From: Bacillota bacterium
GTDB lineage: Bacteria > Bacillota > Clostridia > Lachnospirales > Lachnospiraceae
Direction: 5' to 3'
Length of the DNA stretch: 8,800 nucleotides
Assembly (NCBI GenBank): GCA_023458855.1
Contig: JAEWWQ010000071.1
Location: 1 to 8,800, forward strand
How positions within the stretch are numbered: the first letter of the stretch is position 1; the number at the start of each line of letters is the position of its first letter. The position numbers and the translations under genes are program-made. Of the stretch, positions 1 through 6,357 are shown piece after piece. Under the pieces are notes generated by a model. It ran no database searches and was not told the origin of the DNA. It saw only the letters and a program-made list of their open reading frames with translations.

Positions 1-1468
1 ATTTATCAAGGTCTTCAAATGCACGTAAAGATGTATTCATCTGCTCTGCTATTTTTTTTGCAGTAGACGGCATAAATGATTCGATCAGAGCTGTTCCTAT
101 CATAATGCTCTCTACCAGATTATATAATACGGTTGAAAGTCTGTCCTTCTTTGCTTCTTCCTTCGCAAGTACCCATGGTTCTGTCTCATCAATATATTTA
201 TTGCAGCGTTTAAAAAGAACAAAAATTTCTGTCAGGGCATCTGCGACCTTAAGATCTTTCATCTTATTCTGTACTTTGGTCTTTGTTCCTGTAACGACTG
301 CCTTCAGATCATCGTCCACTGAATCTGTGACTCCTTTATCAGAAACGATTCCATCAAAATATTTATTACTCATGGAGATTGTTCTGTTTACCAGGTTTCC
401 AAGCGTATTGGCAAGATCAGAGTTCATACGTTCTACCATCAGTTCCCACGTGATCACACCGTCGTTTTCAAATGGCATCTCATGAAGAACAAAATAGCGA
501 ACTGCATCTACACCAAAAAAATTCACAAGGTCGTCCGCATAAATAACATTTCCCTTAGACTTACTCATTTTTCCATCTCCCTGCAATAACCAAGGGTGAC
601 CAAAAACCTGTTTCGGTAGCGGAAGGTCAAGTGCCATTAAGAAAATAGGCCAGTAAATTGTATGGAAACGGATAATATCTTTACCAATCAGATGAAGATC
701 GGCAGGCCATAATGCTTTAAATTGATCTGTGGAATCTCCATCACAATCATAGCCGATTCCGGTAATGTAATTGGTAAGTGCGTCCAGCCATACATACACT
801 ACATGACGCGAATCAAAATCTACCGGAATGCCCCATTTAAATGAGGTTCGGGATACACAAAGATCCTGCAGTCCCGGTAATAAGAAATTATTCATCATTT
901 CATTTTTACGGGATACAGGTTGAATAAATTCCGGATGTTCATTAATGTGCTGAATTAATTTGTCTGCATATTTACTCATTTTGAAGAAATAAGCCTCTTC
1001 TTTTGCAGGCTTTACTTCCCGTCCGCAATCAGGACATTTTCCGTCTACCAGCTGCGACTCTGTCCAAAAAGATTCACATGGCGTACAATACATTCCCTCA
1101 TAAGATCCCTTATAAATATCACCTTTATCGTACAATCTCTTAAAAATTTTCTGTACCTGCTTTTCATGGTCAGCATCCGTAGTACGGATAAATTTGTCAT
1201 AGGAAGTATCCATCAGATCCCAGAGATGTTTAATTGTTCCGGAAACATTATCCACGAATTCCTTTGGTGTAATTCCGGCTTCTTCTGCTTTTAGCTCAAT
1301 TTTCTGACCGTGTTCATCGGTACCTGTCTGAAAGAATACTTCATATCCTTCCTGCCTTTTAAATCTTGCGATACTGTCAGCCAGTACAATCTCATAACTA
1401 TTCCCAATATGCGGCTTTCCTGATGTGTAAGCAATTGCTGTTGTAATGTAATACTTTGGTTTGCTCAT
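1..1468 (-). CDS. metG: Methionyl-tRNA synthetase, 3' end cut by window edge
   Basis: Charges tRNA-Met with methionine in the cytoplasm, a class I aminoacyl-tRNA synthetase. About 489 N-terminal residues are visible; the family usually has about 640-670, so the C-terminal part lies outside the window. Visible motifs: the HIGH-type signature as PHIGN near residues 19-23, TGTDEHGQK near 48-56, a zinc knuckle with two CxxC pairs (Cys128/131 and Cys145/148), the KMSKS loop GKMSKSKGN near 299-307, and the start of the anticodon-binding helical domain (LANTLGNLVNR). The final His of HIGH is Asn here, a substitution I recall from clostridial MetRS enzymes. The start ATG at 1468 is preceded by AGGAG (about 1478-1482) at a good distance. 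The gene has its own promoter and a methionine-type T-box leader, so it is probably induced when uncharged tRNA-Met accumulates. Identification is very secure. Confidence 0.98.
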   Translation of the reverse strand, partial: MSKPKYYITTAIAYTSGKPHIGNSYEIVLADSIARFKRQEGYEVFFQTGTDEHGQKIELKAEEAGITPKEFVDNVSGTIKHLWDLMDTSYDKFIRTTDADHEKQVQKIFKRLYDKGDIYKGSYEGMYCTPCESFWTESQLVDGKCPDCGREVKPAKEEAYFFKMSKYADKLIQHINEHPEFIQPVSRKNEMMNNFLLPGLQDLCVSRTSFKWGIPVDFDSRHVVYVWLDALTNYITGIGYDCDGDSTDQFKALWPADLHLIGKDIIRFHTIYWPIFLMALDLPLPKQVFGHPWLLQGDGKMSKSKGNVIYADDLVNFFGVDAVRYFVLHEMPFENDGVITWELMVERMNSDLANTLGNLVNRTISMSNKYFDGIVSDKGVTDSVDDDLKAVVTGTKTKVQNKMKDLKVADALTEIFVLFKRCNKYIDETEPWVLAKEEAKKDRLSTVLYNLVESIMIGTALIESFMPSTAKKIAEQMNTSLRAFEDLDK

Positions 1469-1490
1469 TTAACTAATCTCCTTTTTTATT

Positions 1491-1610
1491 TTATACGAGC
1501 AGAAACACGCTTTGCGAGTTTCTCTCGTTATCGCGGTATTCGTCAAATACTTCTGCCAGCAGAGTATTTTCCTCATTACTCACGTAAACAAAAGCGCCCT
1601 CCCATCGCAT
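1491..1610 (-). CDS. Possible 39-codon small ORF between T-box and metG
   Basis: An open frame runs from ATG at 1610 to TAA at 1491, 22 bases before the metG start. Its product would begin MRWEGAFVYV and end SQSVFLLV, with an acidic middle (residues about 12-29) and a hydrophobic tail. I do not recognise the product. The ATG lies inside the T-box terminator loop and has no ribosome binding site. An in-frame ATG at 1634 (47 codons) lies in the antiterminator. A GTG at 1583 (30 codons) has GGGAGGG upstream, but about 13 bases away, which is long. Several hairpins fall inside the frame, including a long one at 1495-1528, so the stretch may instead be a structured untranslated leader. A frame this short could be open by chance; its codons look plausible, but no homology is known to me. 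Confidence 0.2.
   Translation of the reverse strand: MRWEGAFVYVSNEENTLLAEVFDEYRDNERNSQSVFLLV
1495..1528 (-). other. Long hairpin just upstream of the metG ribosome binding site
   Basis: On the minus strand ACGAG and AGAAAC pair with GTTTCT and CTCGT (one bulged G), and after a T/T mismatch CGC pairs with GCG around an AAA loop, giving about 14 base pairs in 34 bases. It is followed by A-rich sequence and the metG ribosome binding site, not by a U tract, so it is not an intrinsic terminator. Two smaller hairpins precede it: GAGTA/TACTC at 1562-1581 and GTATT/AATAC at 1536-1550. Leader processing, mRNA stabilisation or a folded small-ORF coding stretch are all possible. The pairing is seen directly; the role is unknown. 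Confidence 0.5.
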
Positions 1611-1626
1611 ATGCTTTGAGAAGACG
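1586..1626 (-). terminator. T-box attenuator terminator
   Basis: On the minus strand CGTCTTCTCA (1626-1617) pairs over 10 positions, with several G-U pairs, to TGGGAGGGCG (1604-1595). The run CTTTTGTTT follows (1594-1586). It overlaps the antiterminator at 1619-1626. It should form when tRNA-Met is charged and stop transcription before metG. Confidence 0.85.
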
Positions 1627-1649
1627 ATTATCATCGCGTTACCACTTCT
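1619..1649 (-). promoter_or_regulatory. T-box antiterminator helix
   Basis: AGAAG (1649-1645) pairs with CUUCU (1623-1619), enclosing the 7-base bulge UGGUAAC (1644-1638). A second helix, GCGAU with AUCGU (1637-1633 with 1628-1624), is closed by the loop GAUA. This is the standard T-box antiterminator layout. Its 3' strand is reused as the 5' strand of the terminator, so the two folds exclude each other. Confidence 0.9.
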
Positions 1650-1931
1650 ATTTATCCTTTTCTCACAAAAAGGATCTCCTTAAGTACACATTTTACATAT
1701 CTAATAGAATACTCAGATCTTCAACTGTATACTATACCGCTATAACAGGCGGATCCCGTCGCAATCTTACCTTAAAGCTCAGGTTCGGTGCGCTGCTCAG
1801 AAGCCATCTTCCGTTTATTCTCCTATCACCTCTCTCAGCTCCCCGATTTCAAATCCTCTTATCAATTCAAGGTGAGGTCTTCTCTGTAAATATTCCTTCA
1901 AACATACTCTCTTCATCATTGCTTTTCTTAT

Positions 1932-1969
1932 ATTATAATAAGATTATCACAGCTTATACACCTTGTCAA
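1932..1969 (-). promoter_or_regulatory. Promoter of the metG T-box transcript
   Basis: A perfect -35 box TTGACA (1969-1964) is followed by GATAAT (1948-1943) at a short 15-base spacing, or by TAATCT (1946-1941) at 17 bases. A perfect TATAAT lies further on (1937-1932), with only a weak TGTATA as its -35 at 17 bases. Which -10 box is used cannot be settled from sequence. The position just before the T-box Stem I and just after the transketolase terminator fits a metG promoter. Confidence 0.7.
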
Positions 1970-1975
1970 ACAAGC

Positions 1976-2007
1976 AAAAAAGGAACAGATGAATTTTCAT
2001 TTGTCCC
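1976..2007 (-). terminator. Intrinsic terminator after the transketolase genes
   Basis: On the minus strand GGGACA (2007-2002) pairs with TGTTCC (1987-1982), with extra pairing inside the loop (ATGA with TCAT). It is followed by TTTTTT (1981-1976). It begins 29 bases after the stop codon at 2037 and only 6 bases separate its U tract from the -35 box of the metG promoter. Confidence 0.85.
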
Positions 2008-2036
2008 TTCTTCTTGTTCTATCAATTCTTCAATTT

Positions 2037-2981
2037 CTAATTGTTCAAAAATGATTTTATTGACTTGTAGATACCTTCTGCGTCTAATCCATATTTGCGA
2101 ACTAAGTCAGATGCCGATCCGGACTCTCCGAATACATCCTGCATACCGATTTTACATACTGGAGTTGGTGCTTTCGCTGACAGGCAATCACATACAGCAC
2201 TTCCCAAGCCGCCAATTACGGAATGTTCTTCAACTGTTACGACTTTTCCTGTTTCTTTTGCAGCTGCTACAATTAAATCTTCATCTAAAGGTTTGATTGT
2301 ATGAATATTGATTACTTTGGCATTGATACCGTCTTTAGCAAGCATTTCTGCTGCGTCCATTGCCTCGCATACACAAATACCTGTTGCTACTATAGTAAGG
2401 TCTGTACCTTCTTTTTCAACGATACCCTTACCTATTTCAAATTTATAATTTTCACTATCATGAATTACTGGAACTGCTGACCTTCCAAAACGAATATATA
2501 CTGGTCCCACATAATCAATTGCTGCCTTTACAGCCGCTCTTGCTTCTGTATCGTCACTTGGACACACAACGACCATACCTGGAATTGTTCTCATAAGCGC
2601 AAGATCTTCATTGCATTGATGAGATGCTCCGTCTTCACCAACGGTAATGCCTGCATGTGTCGCTCCAATCTTTACGTTTAAGTGTGGATATCCAACAGAG
2701 TTACGTACTTGTTCAAAAGCTCGTCCTGCTGCAAACATTGCAAAAGAACTTACAAAAGGAATCTTTCCTGTTGTTGAAAGTCCTGCTGCAATACCAACCA
2801 TATTACATTCTGCAATACCGCAGTCAATATGTCTGTCCGGAAATACTTTTTTAAAGACTCCCGTTTTAGTAGCTGCTGCTAAATCAGCATCTAATACTAC
2901 CAGATTTGGATATTGTGCTCCGAATTCTGCCAGCGCATTACCATAGCTTTCTCTGGTTGCAATTTTCTTAACATCTGCCAT
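2037..2981 (-). CDS. Transketolase, C-terminal subunit (split enzyme)
   Basis: Second half of a two-gene transketolase, 314 residues, carrying the pyrimidine-binding and C-terminal domains. It works with the N-terminal subunit encoded just upstream to move two-carbon ketol units between sugar phosphates in the pentose phosphate pathway. The catalytic glutamate that activates thiamine diphosphate is seen in DCGIAECN (Glu58). Other family signatures are SSFAMFAAGRAFEQVR (about 79-94), THAGITVGEDGASHQ (about 108-122), the PSDDTEA segment (about 140), and FGESG near the C-terminus. The start ATG shares its A with the TAA stop of the upstream gene (TAATG), and AGGAGG lies 9 bases before it, inside the upstream gene, which suggests translational coupling and equal amounts of both subunits. 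The 1-deoxyxylulose-5-phosphate synthase C-terminal half is related, but the arabinose context and split layout favour transketolase. Confidence 0.95.
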   Translation of the reverse strand: MADVKKIATRESYGNALAEFGAQYPNLVVLDADLAAATKTGVFKKVFPDRHIDCGIAECNMVGIAAGLSTTGKIPFVSSFAMFAAGRAFEQVRNSVGYPHLNVKIGATHAGITVGEDGASHQCNEDLALMRTIPGMVVVCPSDDTEARAAVKAAIDYVGPVYIRFGRSAVPVIHDSENYKFEIGKGIVEKEGTDLTIVATGICVCEAMDAAEMLAKDGINAKVINIHTIKPLDEDLIVAAAKETGKVVTVEEHSVIGGLGSAVCDCLSAKAPTPVCKIGMQDVFGESGSASDLVRKYGLDAEGIYKSIKSFLNN

Positions 2982-3820
2982 TAGTTCGCACCTCCTAATT
3001 CTCCATCAATCTTTGCCAAGTCTTCCATGGCAACGGCATATTGTTCATCATTAGGAGCTGTGCCATGCCAAGCCGCCTGATTTTCCATAAAGGATACGCC
3101 TTTACCTTTTGTACTATGTGCAATAATTGCGGTAGGCATTCCCTTGGTCTCTTTTGCTTCTTTAAACGCTGCCCTGATAGCATCAAAATCATGAGCTTCA
3201 ATATTGATAACATGGAAATTAAATGCTTCGAATTTTTTATCGATAGGATACGGTGAGCATACATCATCAATCTTTCCATCGATCTGTAAACCGTTATTAT
3301 CAACAACAACCGTCAGATTGTCTAATTTTCTATGTCCTGCGAACATGGCTGCTTCCCAGATCTGTCCTTCCTGAAGTTCGCCATCGCCACATAATGCATA
3401 AGTTCTATATGATTTTCCATCCATTTTTGCTGAAAGAGCCATTCCTACAGCTGCTGAAAGTCCTTGTCCTAAAGAACCGGAAGACATATCGACACCCGGT
3501 ATGTGTTTCATATCTGGATGACCCTGCAAATATGATCCGAGATGGCGAAGTGTCTTAAGGTCTTCTACCGGAAAATATCCTCTTTGTGCCAATGTTGAAT
3601 AAAGTCCCGGCGCTACATGTCCTTTTGATAATACAAAACGGTCTCTATTCTCCATCTTAGGATTTTTCGGATCAATGTTCATTTCTTCAAAATAAAGATA
3701 CGTAAAAATATCTGCTGCTGAAAGTGATCCGCCCGGATGTCCGGCCTTTGCACTATGAACAGCTGTAACAATACCCTTACGAACTTCATTTGCTTTTTTT
3801 GCAAGTTCTAAATTGTTCAT
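2981..3820 (-). CDS. Transketolase, N-terminal subunit (split enzyme)
   Basis: First half of a split transketolase, 279 residues, holding the thiamine-diphosphate binding domain. Signatures in order: KAGHPGGSLSAADI (about 25-38), LSKGHVAPGLY (about 64-74), the GHPDMKHIPGVDMSSGSLGQGLS stretch near 100-122, and the diphosphate/metal motif beginning GDGELQEGQ at 145 and ending in NN at 175-176. Full-length transketolases are about 660 residues; this protein and the next add up to 593, typical of the two-gene form common in clostridia and archaea. The start at 3820 has GGAGGA (3831-3826) six bases upstream. In this locus it would carry D-xylulose-5-phosphate made from arabinose into central metabolism. 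A separate promoter with a palindrome precedes it, and no minus-strand terminator separates it from araD, so it may also be read through from the arabinose operon. Confidence 0.95.
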   Translation of the reverse strand: MNNLELAKKANEVRKGIVTAVHSAKAGHPGGSLSAADIFTYLYFEEMNIDPKNPKMENRDRFVLSKGHVAPGLYSTLAQRGYFPVEDLKTLRHLGSYLQGHPDMKHIPGVDMSSGSLGQGLSAAVGMALSAKMDGKSYRTYALCGDGELQEGQIWEAAMFAGHRKLDNLTVVVDNNGLQIDGKIDDVCSPYPIDKKFEAFNFHVINIEAHDFDAIRAAFKEAKETKGMPTAIIAHSTKGKGVSFMENQAAWHGTAPNDEQYAVAMEDLAKIDGELGGAN

Positions 3821-3855
3821 GTTTATCCTCCATTAATATATTCATTACTGTACCC

Positions 3856-3874
3856 ATAGATAGATACTATCTAT
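3856..3874. repeat. 19-bp perfect palindrome in the transketolase leader
   Basis: ATAGATAG and CTATCTAT are perfect inverted arms around a 3-base centre ATA. It lies between the proposed transketolase -10 box (3892-3897) and the start codon at 3820, so it would fall in the 5' untranslated RNA. It does not resemble the ACTTGTA motif of the araA promoter. It could be an operator for another regulator or a small mRNA hairpin. The pairing is certain, the function unknown. Confidence 0.5.
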
Positions 3875-3891
3875 TACAAATATCTATACTT

Positions 3892-3920
3892 AGAATACTA
3901 TACATACCGCAAACTTACAA
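3892..3920 (-). promoter_or_regulatory. Probable promoter of the transketolase genes
   Basis: TTGTAA (3920-3915) and TATTCT (3897-3892) are separated by 17 bases, each matching 4 of 6 consensus positions. The -35 box sits inside the loop of the 3900-3935 inverted repeat. The same AC-TTGTA context forms the -35 of the araA promoter. Confidence 0.5.
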
Positions 3921-3935
3921 GTATACGGTATGTAT
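3900..3935. promoter_or_regulatory. 36-bp inverted repeat over the transketolase promoter, possible AraR operator
   Basis: ATACATACCG (3900-3909) and CGGTATGTAT (3926-3935) are perfect 10-bp inverted arms around 16 bases. The centre holds ACTTACAAGT, whose minus-strand reading ACTTGTA matches the half-site in the araA operator. The repeat covers the -35 and most of the spacer, a position suited to repression. On the plus strand it is followed by CTTTTTT (3936-3942) and would look like an intrinsic terminator for leftward-opposing transcription. Binding by AraR is inferred. Confidence 0.5.
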
Positions 3936-3989
3936 CTTTTTTGTGCTTTTTATAGCATTTATTTGCCCTGTTCTTAAAAATCCATACTT

Positions 3990-4688
3990 CTAGTTTATCG
4001 AAGTCTGCCCATAATATGCATTTGCGCCGTGTTTTCTATAGTAGTGCTTGTCCTGCAATTCTTGTGGTGCAGGTTTTACTTCCGGGTAAATCATCTCACA
4101 ACGTGCTGCCATCTTAGCTACTTCTTCAAGCACCACTGCATTATGAACTGCCTCGTGCGCATCTTTTCCCCAGGAAAACGGTCCATGATTCTTACAAAGA
4201 ACCGCCGGTACAGCCATAAAATCTTTGTCTTTAAAATAATCAACGATCAGAAGGCCTGTATTTTTCTCATAAGCGCCTTCGATTTCTTCTTTTGATAAGC
4301 ACCTTACACAAGGGATCTCCCCGTACATATAGTCTGCATGCGTTGTTCCGTAGCAGGGAATTCCTCTTCCTGCCTGCGCCCAGCTGGTAGCCCAGGAAGA
4401 ATGCGTATGTACCACGCCTCCAATTTCCGGACAGGCTTTATACAACTCTACATGCGTATCGGTATCTGAAGAAGGGTTATATTTTCCTTCTACCTTATTG
4501 CCTTCAAGATCAACGACCACCATATCATCCGGCGTCAGCTTATCATAATCCACACCTGACGGTTTAATAACAAATAATTCTTTTTCTCTGTCAATTCCGC
4601 TGACATTGCCCCATGTAAATGTGACAAGTCCATATTTAGGCAATAGCATATTAGCTTCATAAACTTCTTTTTTTAATGCTTCTAACAT
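3990..4688 (-). CDS. araD: L-ribulose-5-phosphate 4-epimerase
   Basis: Converts L-ribulose-5-phosphate to D-xylulose-5-phosphate, the last step of bacterial arabinose catabolism, by a retro-aldol mechanism with a zinc ion. At 232 residues it matches the class II aldolase/AraD family (E. coli AraD has 231). Visible features: the phosphate-binding TWGNVSG (about 25-31) and KPSGVDY (about 42-48) segments, SSDTDTH (about 73-79), zinc ligands in VVHTHS (His94, His96) and in KNHGPF (His168), the proton-transfer aspartate in HADYMYGE (Asp119), and the C-terminal HGANAYYGQ whose tyrosine is catalytic in E. coli. The start at 4688 has AAAGGA upstream, and the gap from the kinase gene is 36 bases, so it is the third gene of the araA-kinase-araD operon. 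Confidence 0.97.
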   Translation of the reverse strand: MLEALKKEVYEANMLLPKYGLVTFTWGNVSGIDREKELFVIKPSGVDYDKLTPDDMVVVDLEGNKVEGKYNPSSDTDTHVELYKACPEIGGVVHTHSSWATSWAQAGRGIPCYGTTHADYMYGEIPCVRCLSKEEIEGAYEKNTGLLIVDYFKDKDFMAVPAVLCKNHGPFSWGKDAHEAVHNAVVLEEVAKMAARCEMIYPEVKPAPQELQDKHYYRKHGANAYYGQTSIN

Positions 4689-4724
4689 TTCATTTTCCTT
4701 TCTGCTTTATCACGATATATACTT

Positions 4725-6332
4725 CTATTTAAGAGAATCTATCGCTGCTCTCTCAATCAGAAGGCCGTTGGTATAGCGTACAATAAATTTATCAAAACCT
4801 GCTACATCCTTTGGGTCCGGATTCATCATGGTACCAGTTTGTCCTTCAAATACTTTATTTGTCAGATAATCATCTAATGTTTCGTCAGCTGATTTGTGAA
4901 CCATGTAAGAAGCTAACAGCGCAATCCCCCATGCACCGCCTTCTCCTGCTGTTTCCATAACAGAAACAGGTGCATCTATTGCTGCTGCCAATATTTTTTG
5001 TCCTACACCTTTTGTCTTAAATAATCCGCCATGACCAAATATCTGAGTTACTTTTACATTTTCCTCTTTTAACAGAATATCCAATCCTGTTTTCAACGCA
5101 CCTAATGATGTAAATAAGTGAACGCGCATAAAGTTTGCCAATGTAAATTTGCTTTCCGGTGTTCTGACAAATAGCGGACGTCCTTCTTCCATATTTGTAA
5201 TATGCTCACCTGAGAAATAATTATAAGCTAATAATCCACCGCAATCAGCATCACCTTCAAGAGCTTTATTATATAAAGTAGAGAATAATTTTGTCATATC
5301 CACTTCAACACCAAAGCTTTCAGCAAATTCTTTAAAAAGGGAAACCCAGGCATTTAAGTCTGATGTGCAGTTATTGCAGTGAACCATTCCTACCAGATTA
5401 CCGCTTGGTGTCGTAACGAGGTCAATCTCAGGATGAACTTTTGCAAGATCTTTCTCAAGCACGATCATCGCAAAGACTGATGTTCCGGCAGAAACATTAC
5501 CAGTACCCACTGCAACACTGTTGGTTGCGGCCATACCTGTTCCCGCATCACCTTCCGGCGGGCAAAGTGGAATGCCTGCCTGTAATTGTCCCGAAACATC
5601 AAGTAATTTAGCACCTTCTTCAGTAAGAACGCCTGCCTCCTCACCCGCTACAAGAACTTCCGGCAGGATATCCGCAAGCTTCCATTCAAAATTCTTTGAA
5701 GTATTCAATTCATCAAATTGTTGAATCATATGTGTATTGAATTTCTTTGTATTAATATCAATCGGAAACATACCGGAGGCTTCTCCTACACCCAGTACTT
5801 TCTTTCCTGTCAGTTTCCAGTGAATATATCCTGCCAAGGTTGTCAGATAACGGATTTCAGACACATGTTCCTCTTTATTCAGAATGGCCTGATAAAGATG
5901 TGCAATACTCCATCTTTGAGGAATATGATAATTGAATACTTCTGTTAGTTCTTCCGAAGCTTGTTCTGTAATGGTATTACGCCATGTACGGAACGGAACC
6001 AACAGTTCTTCCCCCCTATCAAAAGCCATATAACCATGCATCATACCGCTGAATCCAATGCCCCCTAAGGTCTTAACTGTTACGTCATATTTTTCTTTCA
6101 CATCTTCAAGCATTTTCTGATAGCAGTCCTGCAATCCTGCCCAGATAGCATCCAGACTATAGGTCCAGATGTTATTCTCCAATTTATTTTCCCAGTCATG
6201 ACTACCAGATGCAATCGGAGCGTTACCTGTTCCGATTAATACTGCCTTGATTCTGGTCGATCCAAATTCAATACCAAGCACAGCTTTTCCATCTGCTATC
6301 ATATTTTTTACTTCATTCATTTCCAGACCCAT
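4725..6332 (-). CDS. FGGY carbohydrate kinase in the ribulokinase role (xylulokinase-like)
   Basis: ATP-dependent sugar kinase expected to phosphorylate L-ribulose to L-ribulose-5-phosphate. FGGY features are the phosphate-1 motif GIEFGSTRIK (about 20-29), GFSGMMHGY (about 93-101), the catalytic-base region EGDAGTG (Asp near 262), phosphate-2 motif GTGNVSAGTS (about 276-285), and the nucleotide-binding FGHGGLFKTKG and GEGGAWG near the C-terminus. It is 535 residues from the chosen start. The ORF could begin at 6347, but that ATG lacks a ribosome binding site, while GGAGG sits 8 bases before the ATG at 6332. The sequence is closer to clostridial xylulokinase-like proteins than to classical AraB. 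An unrelated-ortholog ribulokinase of this kind (AraK) is known from Clostridium acetobutylicum. Placement between araA and araD gives the substrate; D-xylulose activity cannot be excluded. It follows araA by 25 bases. Confidence 0.85.
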   Translation of the reverse strand: MGLEMNEVKNMIADGKAVLGIEFGSTRIKAVLIGTGNAPIASGSHDWENKLENNIWTYSLDAIWAGLQDCYQKMLEDVKEKYDVTVKTLGGIGFSGMMHGYMAFDRGEELLVPFRTWRNTITEQASEELTEVFNYHIPQRWSIAHLYQAILNKEEHVSEIRYLTTLAGYIHWKLTGKKVLGVGEASGMFPIDINTKKFNTHMIQQFDELNTSKNFEWKLADILPEVLVAGEEAGVLTEEGAKLLDVSGQLQAGIPLCPPEGDAGTGMAATNSVAVGTGNVSAGTSVFAMIVLEKDLAKVHPEIDLVTTPSGNLVGMVHCNNCTSDLNAWVSLFKEFAESFGVEVDMTKLFSTLYNKALEGDADCGGLLAYNYFSGEHITNMEEGRPLFVRTPESKFTLANFMRVHLFTSLGALKTGLDILLKEENVKVTQIFGHGGLFKTKGVGQKILAAAIDAPVSVMETAGEGGAWGIALLASYMVHKSADETLDDYLTNKVFEGQTGTMMNPDPKDVAGFDKFIVRYTNGLLIERAAIDSLK

Positions 6333-6357
6333 TAAGAAATCCTCCATTTATGTTATT

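Larger units (their letters stand above)
1586..1920 (-). promoter_or_regulatory. T-box riboswitch (tRNA-Met specific) controlling metG
   Basis: A leader RNA that reads the charging state of tRNA-Met. The 5' part (about 1920-1801) fits Stem I: GAAG near 1914 pairs with CUUC near 1804-1801, and the specifier loop has AGAGAGUA on its 5' side and GGAAGAUGG on its 3' side. This places an AUG specifier codon at 1807-1805. A Stem II/III region follows, including an 8-bp hairpin at 1675-1654. The T-box sequence AGAAGTGGTAACGCG is at 1649-1635. UGGU in the bulge can pair with an ACCA 3' end, agreeing with the A discriminator of tRNA-Met. The specifier, T-box sequence and downstream gene all agree on methionine. 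Confidence 0.93.

Noticed and set aside
105..485. 126-codon plus-strand open frame
   Set aside because: It is fully antisense to metG, whose minus-strand protein is unmistakable; low-complexity Ser/Thr-rich product with no ribosome binding site.
1616..2296. 226-codon open frame on the plus strand
   Set aside because: It lies antisense to the metG T-box leader, the terminator and the end of the transketolase gene. The encoded sequence is Ser/Leu/Arg-rich with no family signature, and the minus-strand features explain the DNA.
3821..3989. Terminator after araD on the minus strand
   Set aside because: The hairpins there are preceded by A runs and not followed by T runs in the minus-strand direction, so no intrinsic terminator is supported.
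6333..6347. Five-codon extension of the kinase from ATG at 6347
   Set aside because: No ribosome binding site precedes it, and the extension contains the GGAGG that serves the ATG at 6332.
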